64,000 nucleotides of DNA from CAWINH01 sp963837425 (GTDB lineage: Bacteria > Chloroflexota > Limnocylindria > QHBO01): positions 618,091 to 682,090 of the forward strand of contig CAWINH010000002.1 of assembly GCA_963837425.1 (NCBI GenBank). Direction: 5' to 3'. Below the pieces are notes generated by a model. It had not been told where the DNA came from and ran no database searches. It saw nothing but the letters and a program-made list of their open reading frames with translations. The translations under genes were made by a program, and so were the position numbers. This document shows, in pieces, positions 1 to 7,601 of this stretch (position 1 is the first letter of the stretch; each line of letters opens with the position of its first letter).

Positions 1-1118
1 CCCCCTGCGCTCGTCGCAGGGGCCGGGGCGGTCGCGCCCTGGTAGGTCAGCAAGACCACGGCAACCACGACGGCGCCGCCAACCGCCATGGCGAACGGCC
101 GGTGTCGCGGGTGCCGCTGGCGTCGGCGATCGTAGAACGGCAGGAAGAGAAAGACGAAGAAGCCGACTGTTGCGATCGCGAAGATCAGTAGCGGTTCGGC
201 CGGACCGGATACGTACCACAAGAGCTGAAAGAGGTCGAGGAAGTACCACTCGGGCCGCGGAATGTAGCCCACAGCGTTCGGATCGGCCTGGGCCTCGAGC
301 GGCGCCCCGACCACGAGCGCAAGGGTCGAGACCAGGACGAAAACCACCGCGGCGAGAATCGCGTCCTTCGCCAACGCTCGGTAGAAGGGATACCCAACGC
401 CCTTCTCGGCGGCGTACTCACGTTCGTAGCGATCCCTCTGCGACTCGCCGGGGACCTCCTCGATCAGCGGTTCGGCACGCGGCGGGGCGGCGATCCCCTG
501 GCGAATGACCATGAATAGATGCGCGACCACAAGGAGCAGCAGCACGGCGGGTAGCACCCAGACGTGGAGACCATAGAAGCGCGTCAGCGTGGCGGTCGTC
601 ATCGCCGCCCCTCCCCGCAAGAGCTCGAGCGCGACATGCCCGATGAACGGAGCGGCGCCGGCCACGTTGGTGCCCACCACCGTCGCCCAGTACGCCTTGA
701 GATCCCACGGCAGCAGGTAGCCGGTGAACGCGAACCCAAGCACGACCACGAAGAGGAGCGCGCCCGCAACCCAGGTGAGCTCACGGGGATACTTGTAGGC
801 GGCGTGGAAGAAGACGCGCAGGGTATGCAGGCCAATGAGGATGACCAGGACGGACGCCGCCCAGTGGTGCACGCCCCGCACGAAGAGGCCGAACGGCAGC
901 GTGTCGATGTACTGGACGCTCTGGTAGGCATGGTCGGCCGCCGGGACGTAGTACAGGCTCAGTACGATGCCGGTCACGATCTGCACGGCGAGCAGGAACA
1001 ACGTAGCCGAGCCGAGGGTGTGCAGCCACCCGACGTTGCCGGGAATCGAGCGGTCGAGGAAGGCGCGGACGAGGGTCCTGACCCTCAGGCGTTCGTCGAT
1101 CCAGTCGTAGACACGCAT
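1..1118 (-). CDS. qcrB: cytochrome b of a bc-type quinol oxidoreductase (3' end cut by window edge)
   Basis: Membrane subunit that oxidises quinol and carries the two b hemes of a complex III-like enzyme. The reading frame is open from the ATG at 1118 to the window edge (about 372 residues), so the C-terminus is missing. Heme ligands are visible: His84 and His98 (14 apart) in one helix, and a second pair 15 apart in the stretch FYGLHVWVL to VVAHLF; 14/15 spacing is the cytochrome b6 pattern rather than 14/14. The Qo-site motif PEWYF lies near residue 285. N-terminal cytochrome b6-like and C-terminal subunit-IV-like parts are on one chain. It ends the operon with the Rieske and cytochrome c genes, starting 4 bases after the Rieske stop. 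Confidence 0.93.
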   Translation of the reverse strand, partial: MRVYDWIDERLRVRTLVRAFLDRSIPGNVGWLHTLGSATLFLLAVQIVTGIVLSLYYVPAADHAYQSVQYIDTLPFGLFVRGVHHWAASVLVILIGLHTLRVFFHAAYKYPRELTWVAGALLFVVVLGFAFTGYLLPWDLKAYWATVVGTNVAGAAPFIGHVALELLRGGAAMTTATLTRFYGLHVWVLPAVLLLLVVAHLFMVIRQGIAAPPRAEPLIEEVPGESQRDRYEREYAAEKGVGYPFYRALAKDAILAAVVFVLVSTLALVVGAPLEAQADPNAVGYIPRPEWYFLDLFQLLWYVSGPAEPLLIFAIATVGFFVFLFLPFYDRRRQRHPRHRPFAMAVGGAVVVAVVLLTYQGATAPAPATSAG

Positions 1119-1122
1119 CGGC

Positions 1123-1686
1123 TCACTCGGGCTCGACCAGCGGACCCATCCACACCTCCTGGTTCGCGACGAGTGCCTGGTAGCGGTCCAGGCTTCGAGG
1201 CGGAGGCCCCTCGGCGCGAGCGCCCTCTGCGGTGAAGGCGCCTCCATGGCATGGGCACAGATAGCGCTTGGCGCCCTGGCTCCAGCTCACCGGGCAGCCC
1301 ATGTGGGTGCAGTGGATGTCGAGGATCTCGATGCGATCCGGGGCAGGGCGAACGACATAGATTGCCACCTGGGTCGCTTCGGTGACCCCGGCGACGCCCA
1401 CCGGCAGGGTCACCGTCATGAGCTTCGGGACGCCGGGCTCGAAGGTGCTGAGGGGACCGATCATTCGCCAGCCGCTGGCACGCGGTGTAGGCGGGATCGC
1501 GCCGCCGAGGAACGGCCAGCGGAGTCGATCCTTCAGCGCAGGGCCGGCCGCAAGACCGACGACCGGCGCCGCCAGGGCCACGCCGATCGCCGCACCGACA
1601 CCGCCCAGCAGTCGGCCCACGAACGCACGACGCGTGAGCCGGCCGCCGTTGTCGGCCGAGCCCGACTCCCTGGACGGATTCGCCAC
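1123..1686 (-). CDS. qcrA: Rieske 2Fe-2S subunit of the bc complex, Tat-exported
   Basis: Iron-sulfur subunit that takes the first electron from quinol at the Qo site. The 187-residue protein has a twin-arginine signal-anchor (LTRRAFVGRL, residues 17-26, followed by a Gly/Ala-rich membrane span), then a Rieske fold with both cluster-binding boxes, CTHMGC at 126-131 and CPCHGG at 144-149, providing two Cys and two His ligands plus the disulfide pair. Length is normal for the family. It lies between the cytochrome c gene (stop 3 bases upstream) and cytochrome b, so the three are co-transcribed. Identification is secure; only the complex type (bc1 or b6f-like) is inferred. Confidence 0.95.
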   Translation of the reverse strand: MANPSRESGSADNGGRLTRRAFVGRLLGGVGAAIGVALAAPVVGLAAGPALKDRLRWPFLGGAIPPTPRASGWRMIGPLSTFEPGVPKLMTVTLPVGVAGVTEATQVAIYVVRPAPDRIEILDIHCTHMGCPVSWSQGAKRYLCPCHGGAFTAEGARAEGPPPRSLDRYQALVANQEVWMGPLVEPE

Positions 1687-1689
1687 GGG

Positions 1690-2100
1690 CTATTGCAGCG
1701 TCTTCAGGTACGCAGTCAGGTCGGCCAGCTCCTGATCACTGAAGATCGTCCAGCGCGGCATCATCTTGTTGAGAGGCTGGCCCTCCTCGTCGAGACCCTC
1801 GGTGATCGCGGTCTTGGCCATGCTGTCGAATTGGTCGCCGTACATGTCCGACAGGTCGGCGAACGTGATCGCGGGCACCTCGATCGTGTTGTTGTCCATG
1901 TCGAACTTCGAGCCCACGCCGCCGACTCCGTGGCAGGAGGAGCATGAGCGTTCGTAGATGACCTGCCCCGCCGCGGCGCCGGTGAGCTTCGGCTCGCTTG
2001 ATGCACCGGTGGGCGAACCCTGGCTCGAGCAGGCAGTCACAAGGGCTGCAAGGACAACGCTCAGAGCGGCGAGCGTCGCGCGGGACGGAGCATGCACCAT
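1690..2100 (-). CDS. lipoprotein monoheme cytochrome c
   Basis: Electron carrier of 136 residues anchored outside the membrane. A lipoprotein signal ends at Cys24 (box LVTAC), followed by a Ser/Gly linker, one heme-binding motif CSSCH at 53-57, and a Met-containing segment (NKMMPRW) near residue 112 that can supply the axial methionine. Its position directly upstream of the Rieske and cytochrome b genes suggests it accepts electrons from the bc complex or replaces cytochrome c1. A strong ribosome-binding site (AGGAGGAAGG) precedes the ATG. Family is the small class I cytochromes c (cbb3-type/CccA-like). Confidence 0.9.
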   Translation of the reverse strand: MVHAPSRATLAALSVVLAALVTACSSQGSPTGASSEPKLTGAAAGQVIYERSCSSCHGVGGVGSKFDMDNNTIEVPAITFADLSDMYGDQFDSMAKTAITEGLDEEGQPLNKMMPRWTIFSDQELADLTAYLKTLQ

Positions 2101-2199
2101 GGGTCCTTCCTCCTACGCCAGCAGGGCCGGCATTGCTGCACGACCGCGCTCGCAGGCGCTCGCCCTGACGCGCACACAGACGCGGCTCCGAACGCAGGG

Positions 2200-2207
2200 A
2201 TCGTACA
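2200..2207 (-). promoter_or_regulatory. possible extended -10 promoter for the bc-complex operon
   Basis: On the minus strand the sequence TGTACGAT forms an extended -10 element about 100 bases upstream of the cytochrome c start. No convincing -35 box is seen at the right distance, so this is only a candidate. Confidence 0.25.
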
Positions 2208-2254
2208 CCTGCCCTGGACGCCCCTGATCACCAAATTCGCACGCCTGGCGGTGC

Positions 2255-2707
2255 TCAGCTCCCAGGCTTCGTCACCATCAGGGCCATGATCACCGCGAAG
2301 CTGACGAGCTCGAGTCGGGAGACCACGAACAGCCGCCCGATGAGGCGTCGGGCCTCGCTCGAGGCCGGCCCCTCCCGATCGAAGAGGTCTGCGGCGCGCC
2401 GGATCCGCGGCGCGAGGTAGATGGCACCAGCCGCCGCGGACAGGACCCAGAGGGCGACCGAAACGACGATCCACGGCTGACCGAAGCTCCACGCCTGCGC
2501 GGTCATCACCGCGCCGGAGATGAAGAGCAGCGCCGCCACCGGGACGAAGACCCGGCTCCCCACGATCTCGGTCCGCCGCGCGAACGTGGACAGCTCGGTC
2601 GGGTCGGCCGCGCGCTCGACCCAGATCCCGAGCAGCTGGGCGTAGAAGGCGCCACCCACCCAGATCACGGCACACAGGATGTGGACGTATTTCAGCAGCT
2701 CGTACAC
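2255..2707 (-). CDS. DUF2269-type integral membrane protein
   Basis: A 150-residue protein with four predicted membrane helices (about residues 5-25, 52-72, 80-98 and 128-145). The first helix carries the HILCAVIWVGGAF pattern typical of DUF2269 proteins, a family often beside cytochrome oxidase or respiratory genes but with no assigned reaction. The start is a GTG preceded by GAGGAGAGGAG. It is upstream of, and in the same direction as, the cytochrome c gene with a 154-base gap that holds the candidate operon promoter, so co-transcription is uncertain. Function unknown. Confidence 0.7.
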   Translation of the reverse strand: MYELLKYVHILCAVIWVGGAFYAQLLGIWVERAADPTELSTFARRTEIVGSRVFVPVAALLFISGAVMTAQAWSFGQPWIVVSVALWVLSAAAGAIYLAPRIRRAADLFDREGPASSEARRLIGRLFVVSRLELVSFAVIMALMVTKPGS

Positions 2708-2830
2708 GCGGATCTCCTCTCCTCGTCATCCGCACGGTAGCCCGGTCCGGTTCCCGGCTGACAGGGACGCCGAGCCCGTGACGGCAGGACCAGCACCCGG
2801 GCACCCTGCGCGGAACCGAGGAGTGGAGCG

Positions 2831-3316
2831 ATGTGGAGACGAATCGACGTTGACGCCCGGCTCGACCATCCGGTCGGGCGCGTGTTCGACTACCTGGCCG
2901 ACCCGATGAAGTGGCACGAGTTCGCCCCCGCGGTCGCGATGCGGCGGCCGATCAGCGATGGCCCGGTCCGCATCGGCTCGCGCTGGGCGTCAACCGACCG
3001 GATCGGACCGTTTCGGATCCACTTCACCGATGAGCTCGTCGAGCTCGAGCCGAACCGGCGCGTCGCCTGGCGTTCGTCGGCGCCCTGGAACGCGGTCACC
3101 ACATATGACTGCGAGCCGGTCGAGGGGGGCACGCGGGTCCACGCCCGGTACGAAGGCGACGTGGGCGGTCTGCTGCGGCTGCTGGGCTGGGTCCCGGACG
3201 CGGTGATGGCCTGGATCCTGGCAGGTGACTTCCGGAGGTTGCAGCGGGTGCTGGCCGTCGATGCGCACGCCAGGGAGCGAAGGCCCGCCGCGGACGCCGA
3301 GGCAGCGCTGCAGTAG
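2831..3316 (+). CDS. SRPBCC (START-like) family protein 1
   Basis: A 161-residue START/polyketide-cyclase-like hydrophobic pocket protein. The N-terminal pattern (beta strand, then HPVGRVFDYLADPMKWHEF) and the later strand FTDELVELEPNRRVAWR are typical of the SRPBCC superfamily; the C-terminal 25 residues are an Arg/Ala-rich tail outside the fold. A GGAG sequence lies 8 bases before the ATG. It opens a run of five same-strand genes ending with a ketosynthase, so a role as cyclase, aromatase or carrier for the product of that cluster is plausible but inferred; stand-alone SRPBCC proteins have many roles. Confidence 0.75.
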   Translation: MWRRIDVDARLDHPVGRVFDYLADPMKWHEFAPAVAMRRPISDGPVRIGSRWASTDRIGPFRIHFTDELVELEPNRRVAWRSSAPWNAVTTYDCEPVEGGTRVHARYEGDVGGLLRLLGWVPDAVMAWILAGDFRRLQRVLAVDAHARERRPAADAEAALQ

Positions 3317-3346
3317 CATCGCCCTTCCTGCACGAGGAGTCAGGGG

Positions 3347-4030
3347 GTGGCCACCGCTCTCAACTCGCGCTCCAGCGCCCTTGAGCTGCTGGACGGCGCT
3401 CGCCTCGACCCGCGCGAGCTGCGTATCAACCTCCGCGAGATGGCGATGCTGAACCGGCTCCCCGGCGGGACGGGTGACAGCGTGCGCGCGACTCTGCGCC
3501 TGCTCGATGGTCGGGCCGATCCGTCGGTGCTCGACGTGGGGACCGGCTCCGGAGACTTTCCACGGCGCCTGCTGCGGGAGCGCACGGTGCGCATCTTCGC
3601 CGCCGACCTGCGCCCCGAGGTCCTCGCGGTGGCGACGCGTAACCTGCGCGATACGAGCACCGTGACCCTCCTCCTGGCGGACGCGCGCGCGCTCCCGTTC
3701 GACGACCGCGCGGTGGACGTCGTGCACGCCTCCCTCCTCATCCACCATCTCGACCCGGCCGATGCGGTCAGCGCCCTGCGCGAGATGCGGCGCGTGGCGC
3801 GCAGCGGGGTCGTCGTGAATGACCTGCGCCGCGGGAGCCTGGCGTTCGCCGCGACCGCTGCCAGCGTGCTCGCGTTCAGCCGGGGCCGATACACGCGCCA
3901 CGACGGAGTGCTGTCGGCGCGCCGCGCGTACACGCTGCCCGAACTCGACGAGCTGGCGATCAGGGCGGGACTGACCGTGACCTGGCGCACATCGCGGGTC
4001 TGGCCGCGGGTGACAACGGTGTTCAGGTGA
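3347..4030 (+). CDS. class I SAM-dependent methyltransferase
   Basis: A 227-residue Rossmann-type methyltransferase. Motif I is VLDVGTGSGD at 61-70, an acidic residue ending strand 2 follows (FAADLRPE), and LLADARALPF and VVHASLLIHHL mark motifs II/III, as in the Methyltransf_11/25 families. The GTG start follows GAGGAG. The stop overlaps the next ATG (GTGATC region, 4027-4030), so it is translationally coupled to the flavoprotein. Methyltransferase-flavoprotein pairs of this type accompany polyketide synthases in other bacteria, which suggests tailoring of a ketosynthase product. The substrate cannot be read from sequence. Confidence 0.85.
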   Translation: MATALNSRSSALELLDGARLDPRELRINLREMAMLNRLPGGTGDSVRATLRLLDGRADPSVLDVGTGSGDFPRRLLRERTVRIFAADLRPEVLAVATRNLRDTSTVTLLLADARALPFDDRAVDVVHASLLIHHLDPADAVSALREMRRVARSGVVVNDLRRGSLAFAATAASVLAFSRGRYTRHDGVLSARRAYTLPELDELAIRAGLTVTWRTSRVWPRVTTVFR

Positions 4031-5150
4031 TCTCGGCACCGATCGCGTGCGACGTTCTCGTGGTGGGCGCCGGCCCGGCCGGCTCGGCCCTCGCCGCGGC
4101 GCTCGCCGGGCAGGGCCGTGACGTGCTGCTCATCGAGGCGATGCACCACCCACGAGCCAAGGCGTGTGCCGAGTACGCGAGCCCTCGCATCCTCGACGAG
4201 CTGCGGCGCCTGGAGGTCCCGGACGCGGACTGGCGGGCCGACGCCCTGCCCCTGGCCGGGATGCGGGTCATCCGTGGCGCGGACGCGGTGGATGTCCGCT
4301 ACCGTGACGCGTTCGGGCGCCGCACCGCGTGGGGCCTCGATCGCGTGCGGTTCGATGCGATGCTCGCGGCGCACGCCGTGGCGCGCGGCGCGCGGCTCCT
4401 CGAGCGGACCGCGTTCGACGGCATCCTCCCCGATGCAGGCGGGCCGACATCGGTCGTGCTGCGCACCCCGATGGCCCCATGGAGGTGCGCTGCCGTTGGC
4501 TCATCGGCGCCGATGGAGCCCGGTCCCGGGTCGCCGAGCGGCTCGGCGTGAATCGGCCCGTTCGCCGGCCGCGGCGCCTTGGCCTCGTCGCGCACTACGA
4601 GGCGGTTGCCGGCCTCGACGATCATGGGGAGATGCACGTCGGGGCGGGCTGCTACATCGGGCTCGCGCCGCTGGCCGGGGACCGGTTGAACGTCGGCATG
4701 GCGCTGCCCCTCGACGGTGATCGGCGGAGTGCGGACGAACGCTTCGGGGCGGCGATCGCCGGCATTCCGGCGGTCGCCCGTCGCCTGGCTGGCCGGCGGC
4801 GGCTGACGCCGATTCGCGGCGCCTCGCCGATCGGGCATCGCGTGTCGAGGGCTGCCGGCCCCGGCTGGATGCTCATCGGGGACGCGGCCGGGTTCATCGA
4901 CCCGTTCACCGGCGAGGGGATCTATCGCGCCCTGAGATCGGCGCGGGCGGCCGCGGCGTCGCTGGCGACGGGGGACGAGGGCGCCGAGCGCCGGTATCTC
5001 GCCGCCCGCCAGGCGGCATTCGCCGCGAAGGACGCCCTGACCTGGACGATCCAGGGCATGCTCGCCGCGCCGCCGGTCCTCGGGTACGCGCTCCGTCGCC
5101 TCGCTGCGCGCCCCGAGCTCGCCGAACGGCTCGGGCTCGGCGCTCGGTGA
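4027..5150 (+). CDS. FAD-dependent oxidoreductase, geranylgeranyl-reductase family (one frameshift)
   Basis: Flavoprotein of about 374 residues in two frames. The first (4027 to about 4468) has the FAD-binding VVGAGPAGSALAAAL dinucleotide fold near residue 11; the second (to 5150) has the GD box GDAAGFIDPFTGEGI and the WLIGADGARSRV segment of PHBH-type flavoproteins. The shift falls in the C run at 4466-4470, where one extra C restores a continuous protein, so a sequencing deletion is likelier than real inactivation. The family reduces isoprenoid double bonds or hydroxylates aromatic rings; with the upstream methyltransferase and the downstream ketosynthase it is probably a tailoring enzyme. 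Confidence 0.82.
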
Positions 5151-5207
5151 CTGTCGACCCGCGAGCGACGCGCTCTCGCCACGGTACCTGGCCGGAGTCC
5201 TGCGGCC

Positions 5208-5651
5208 TTGAGAAGCCGGGTCGGGGTCGAGATCCGCGCACCGCTCGACCGCGTCTTCTCGCTGGCGGCCGAGGTCGAGCGCTGGCCGGAGCTGCTGCCG
5301 CACTACCGCTACGTCCGGCGCCTCGTCGACGACGGCGGAGCACGACGCTTCGCGATGGGCGCCCGCCGGGGCCCGGTCCCGGTGCGCTGGGAGGCGGTGC
5401 AGCGCCCGCTCCCCGCCGAGCGACGGATCGAGTTCACGCACACCGGCGGCGTGACCCGCGGGATGGAGGTCGCGTGGCGCTTCGAGGAGCGCAACGGGGG
5501 CGTCGAGGTCAGCATCGAGCACGAGCTGCAGCTGGGCTGGCCGCTGCTCGGTGGATTCGCCGCGGCCCGGGTCATTGGACCGGGGTTCATCGAGCCGATT
5601 GCGCGGCGAACGCTGCGCGCGGTGAAAGCGCTTGCGGAGGCAGGCCGGTGA
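5208..5651 (+). CDS. SRPBCC family protein 2 (cyclase/dehydrase type)
   Basis: A 147-residue START-like protein starting at a TTG. The N-terminus (VEIRAPLDRVFSLAAEVERW) matches the polyketide cyclase/dehydrase (COQ10-like) subgroup and ends with the long C-terminal helix expected of the fold. Its stop overlaps the GTG of the ketosynthase (5648-5651), so the two proteins are translationally coupled, which is the best argument that it acts on the ketosynthase product. It differs in sequence from the SRPBCC protein at 2831, so the cluster has two. The exact start is uncertain because no strong ribosome-binding site is seen. Confidence 0.75.
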   Translation: MRSRVGVEIRAPLDRVFSLAAEVERWPELLPHYRYVRRLVDDGGARRFAMGARRGPVPVRWEAVQRPLPAERRIEFTHTGGVTRGMEVAWRFEERNGGVEVSIEHELQLGWPLLGGFAAARVIGPGFIEPIARRTLRAVKALAEAGR

Positions 5652-6877
5652 GGCGCGTGGCGGTGACCGGCATCGGCGCGGTGACGCCCATCGGCCTCGG
5701 AGCCGACGGGCTGTGGGCCGGGGTTCTCGCCAACCGCTCGGCCGTGCGGGAGATCGACCGCTTCGACGCCTCGCCGTTCCCCTCGCGAATCGCCGCCCAC
5801 GTCGATGACTTCGTGGCGGCCGACCATCTCGACGTCCGGAGGGCGCGGCGCCTCGATCGCTTCAGCCAGCTCAGCGTGGCGGCGGCCCGGATGGCCGTCT
5901 CGCAGGCGGGGCTCATGGGCGCGGCGCGGCCGGCCGCGCGGACCGGTGTCTGGATCGGCTCCGCGCTTGGTGGCGTTGCCTTCGGGGAGGAGCAGCACGC
6001 CGCGTACGTCGCGCGCGGGGTGCGGGCGGTGGCGCCCACGCTGGCCACCGCGGTGTTCGGTGGCGCCGGGGCCAGCAACGTCGCGATCGACCTCGGGATC
6101 CGCGGGCCGGCGATCGGGAACGCGAATTCGTGCGCCTCCGGCAGCGTGGCGATCGGCCAGGCGTTCCACGCCATCCGCGCCGGCGAGGTGGACGTTGCTC
6201 TTGCCGGCGGCGCCGAGGCGCCGCTCGCGCCGCTGACGTTCGGCGCGTTCGCGATGATCCGCGTCCTGTCGCAGCGCAACGACGATCCGGCGACCGCGTC
6301 ACGCCCGTTCGACGTGGACCGTGACGGGTTCGTGATGGGCGAGGGAGCGGCGATCCTGGCCCTGGAGGCCTGGGACCTCGCCGAGACGCGCGGCGCAGCG
6401 ATCCTGGGTGAAGTCGCCGGCTTCGGTGCATCGACGGACGCGTATCACCTCACCGCCCCGCTGCCCTCGGGTGAGGCGGCCGCGGCGGCCGTCGCCACCG
6501 CGCTCGCCGATGCGCGGCTGCCCGCGAGCGAGATCGGCTACGTGAACGCCCACGCCTCGTCGACGCAGCTGAACGAGGTCGCGGAGGCCCGCGCCCTGCA
6601 CCTCGCCCTGGGCCCGACCGCGGCCACGGTGCCCGTCTCGGGGACGAAGGGGCTGTACGGGCACGCGCTCGGTGCCTCGGGCGCCATCGAGGCGGCGATC
6701 ACCGTCATGGCGCTGTGCCACGGCCTGCTGCCGGGCACCTGCAACCTGAAGTCGCTCGACCCGGCGATCGACCTGCATGTTCTCGCGGAGCCGATGCAGG
6801 CGTCACCCGCCACCGCGCTCTCCACGTCGTTCGGCTTTGGCGGGATGAACGCGGCGCTCATCCTGCGGCGCGCCTGA
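5648..6877 (+). CDS. beta-ketoacyl-ACP synthase (FabF-like ketosynthase)
   Basis: Condensing enzyme of 409 residues with the normal KAS II length. The catalytic triad is present: Cys162 (NSCASG), His302 (NAHASST, where most KAS have NAHGTST) and His339 (KGLYGHALGASG). The C-terminal FGFGGMNA is the usual glycine-rich end. The GTG start overlaps the upstream stop; a longer open frame reaching back to 5147 is antisense-like and was not used. No acyl carrier protein, chain-length factor, ketoreductase or malonyl transferase is nearby, so this looks like a specialised ketosynthase of a small cluster rather than the housekeeping FabF. The product is unknown. Confidence 0.9.
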   Translation: MRRVAVTGIGAVTPIGLGADGLWAGVLANRSAVREIDRFDASPFPSRIAAHVDDFVAADHLDVRRARRLDRFSQLSVAAARMAVSQAGLMGAARPAARTGVWIGSALGGVAFGEEQHAAYVARGVRAVAPTLATAVFGGAGASNVAIDLGIRGPAIGNANSCASGSVAIGQAFHAIRAGEVDVALAGGAEAPLAPLTFGAFAMIRVLSQRNDDPATASRPFDVDRDGFVMGEGAAILALEAWDLAETRGAAILGEVAGFGASTDAYHLTAPLPSGEAAAAAVATALADARLPASEIGYVNAHASSTQLNEVAEARALHLALGPTAATVPVSGTKGLYGHALGASGAIEAAITVMALCHGLLPGTCNLKSLDPAIDLHVLAEPMQASPATALSTSFGFGGMNAALILRRA

Positions 6878-6895
6878 TCCCGTTCAGAGACGACG

Positions 6896-7441
6896 CTAGG
6901 CGCCGAGCCTGTCGAGGAGCCATCGATGCACCTCGCCGATCCGGTTGCGGATGAGGGTGAGGTGGCCGTCGTTCTCGGTCAGGTGCGGCTCAGAGCCGGG
7001 AACGTGGGCCGCCAGCCACTCGCCGTGCCCGTACGGGACGAACCTGTCCTGGCGTCCCTGCCAGACCTGGACCGGCATCCGGATCTCGTCGAACTCGAAG
7101 CCCCACGGGGCCAGGTCTGCCACCCCGTCGTCCCACCAACCTTCTTCGCCGGTGGCCAGGCCGTCATGAGCGCTGCGCACGAGCCACTCGGCGATGCTCC
7201 GGTCCAGCGCCTCGGCGTCGACCGGCGAAAGCAGCGTCTTGAGCCCCTCGCCGATCTCGTCGGCCGATCCGCTCAGCATGTCGAGTCTGTCCTCGCGCGA
7301 TTTCTGCCGCGCGGCGGCCGGATCGGCGAAGTGGAGCTGAATGTCCTCGACGTTTCCGGAGCCCATCCCCGCGAAGTAGTCGAGGCCATCCCTGCTCAGC
7401 ACGCTTCGACGAGTGTAGGGCGGGAGCCGGACGAACGCCAT
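6896..7441 (-). pseudogene. 5'-truncated alpha/beta hydrolase
   Basis: From about residue 20 the protein reads as the C-terminal two-thirds of an alpha/beta-fold hydrolase: GLDYFAGMG, the cap region, PVQVWQGRQDRFVPYGHGEW carrying the catalytic Asp, and ENDGHLTL carrying the catalytic His. The N-terminal third, including the nucleophile elbow G-x-S-x-G, is absent; upstream sequence on this strand has only scrambled resemblance and then runs into the divergent oxidase gene. An ATG at 7441 would give 181 residues, but without the nucleophile it cannot be a normal hydrolase. A remnant left by deletion is the simplest reading. The upstream decay could hide several indels. Confidence 0.6.
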
Positions 7442-7601
7442 CGGCCTCCTGAGCGCCGAGGGAGAACGCCTCGTGGCGAGGCGAGCGTGCACGGGCCCAA
7501 CCGCCATGGGTCGCAAGCCCAACAGCCCCTCTGCGCATGCCGCGATCGTTCGTTGACATCTGGACGTACGCTCTGAACCCGAAGCGACGTGGAGAGAGGC
7601 G

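Noticed and set aside
2061..2804. 247-residue minus-strand frame over the DUF2269 gene
   Set aside because: Different frame from the clear four-helix DUF2269 protein; Arg/Gly-rich shadow.
5147..5647. Long N-terminal extension of the ketosynthase
   Set aside because: This part is in the +1 frame of the intact SRPBCC gene and has no domain; the GTG at 5648 gives the normal KAS length.
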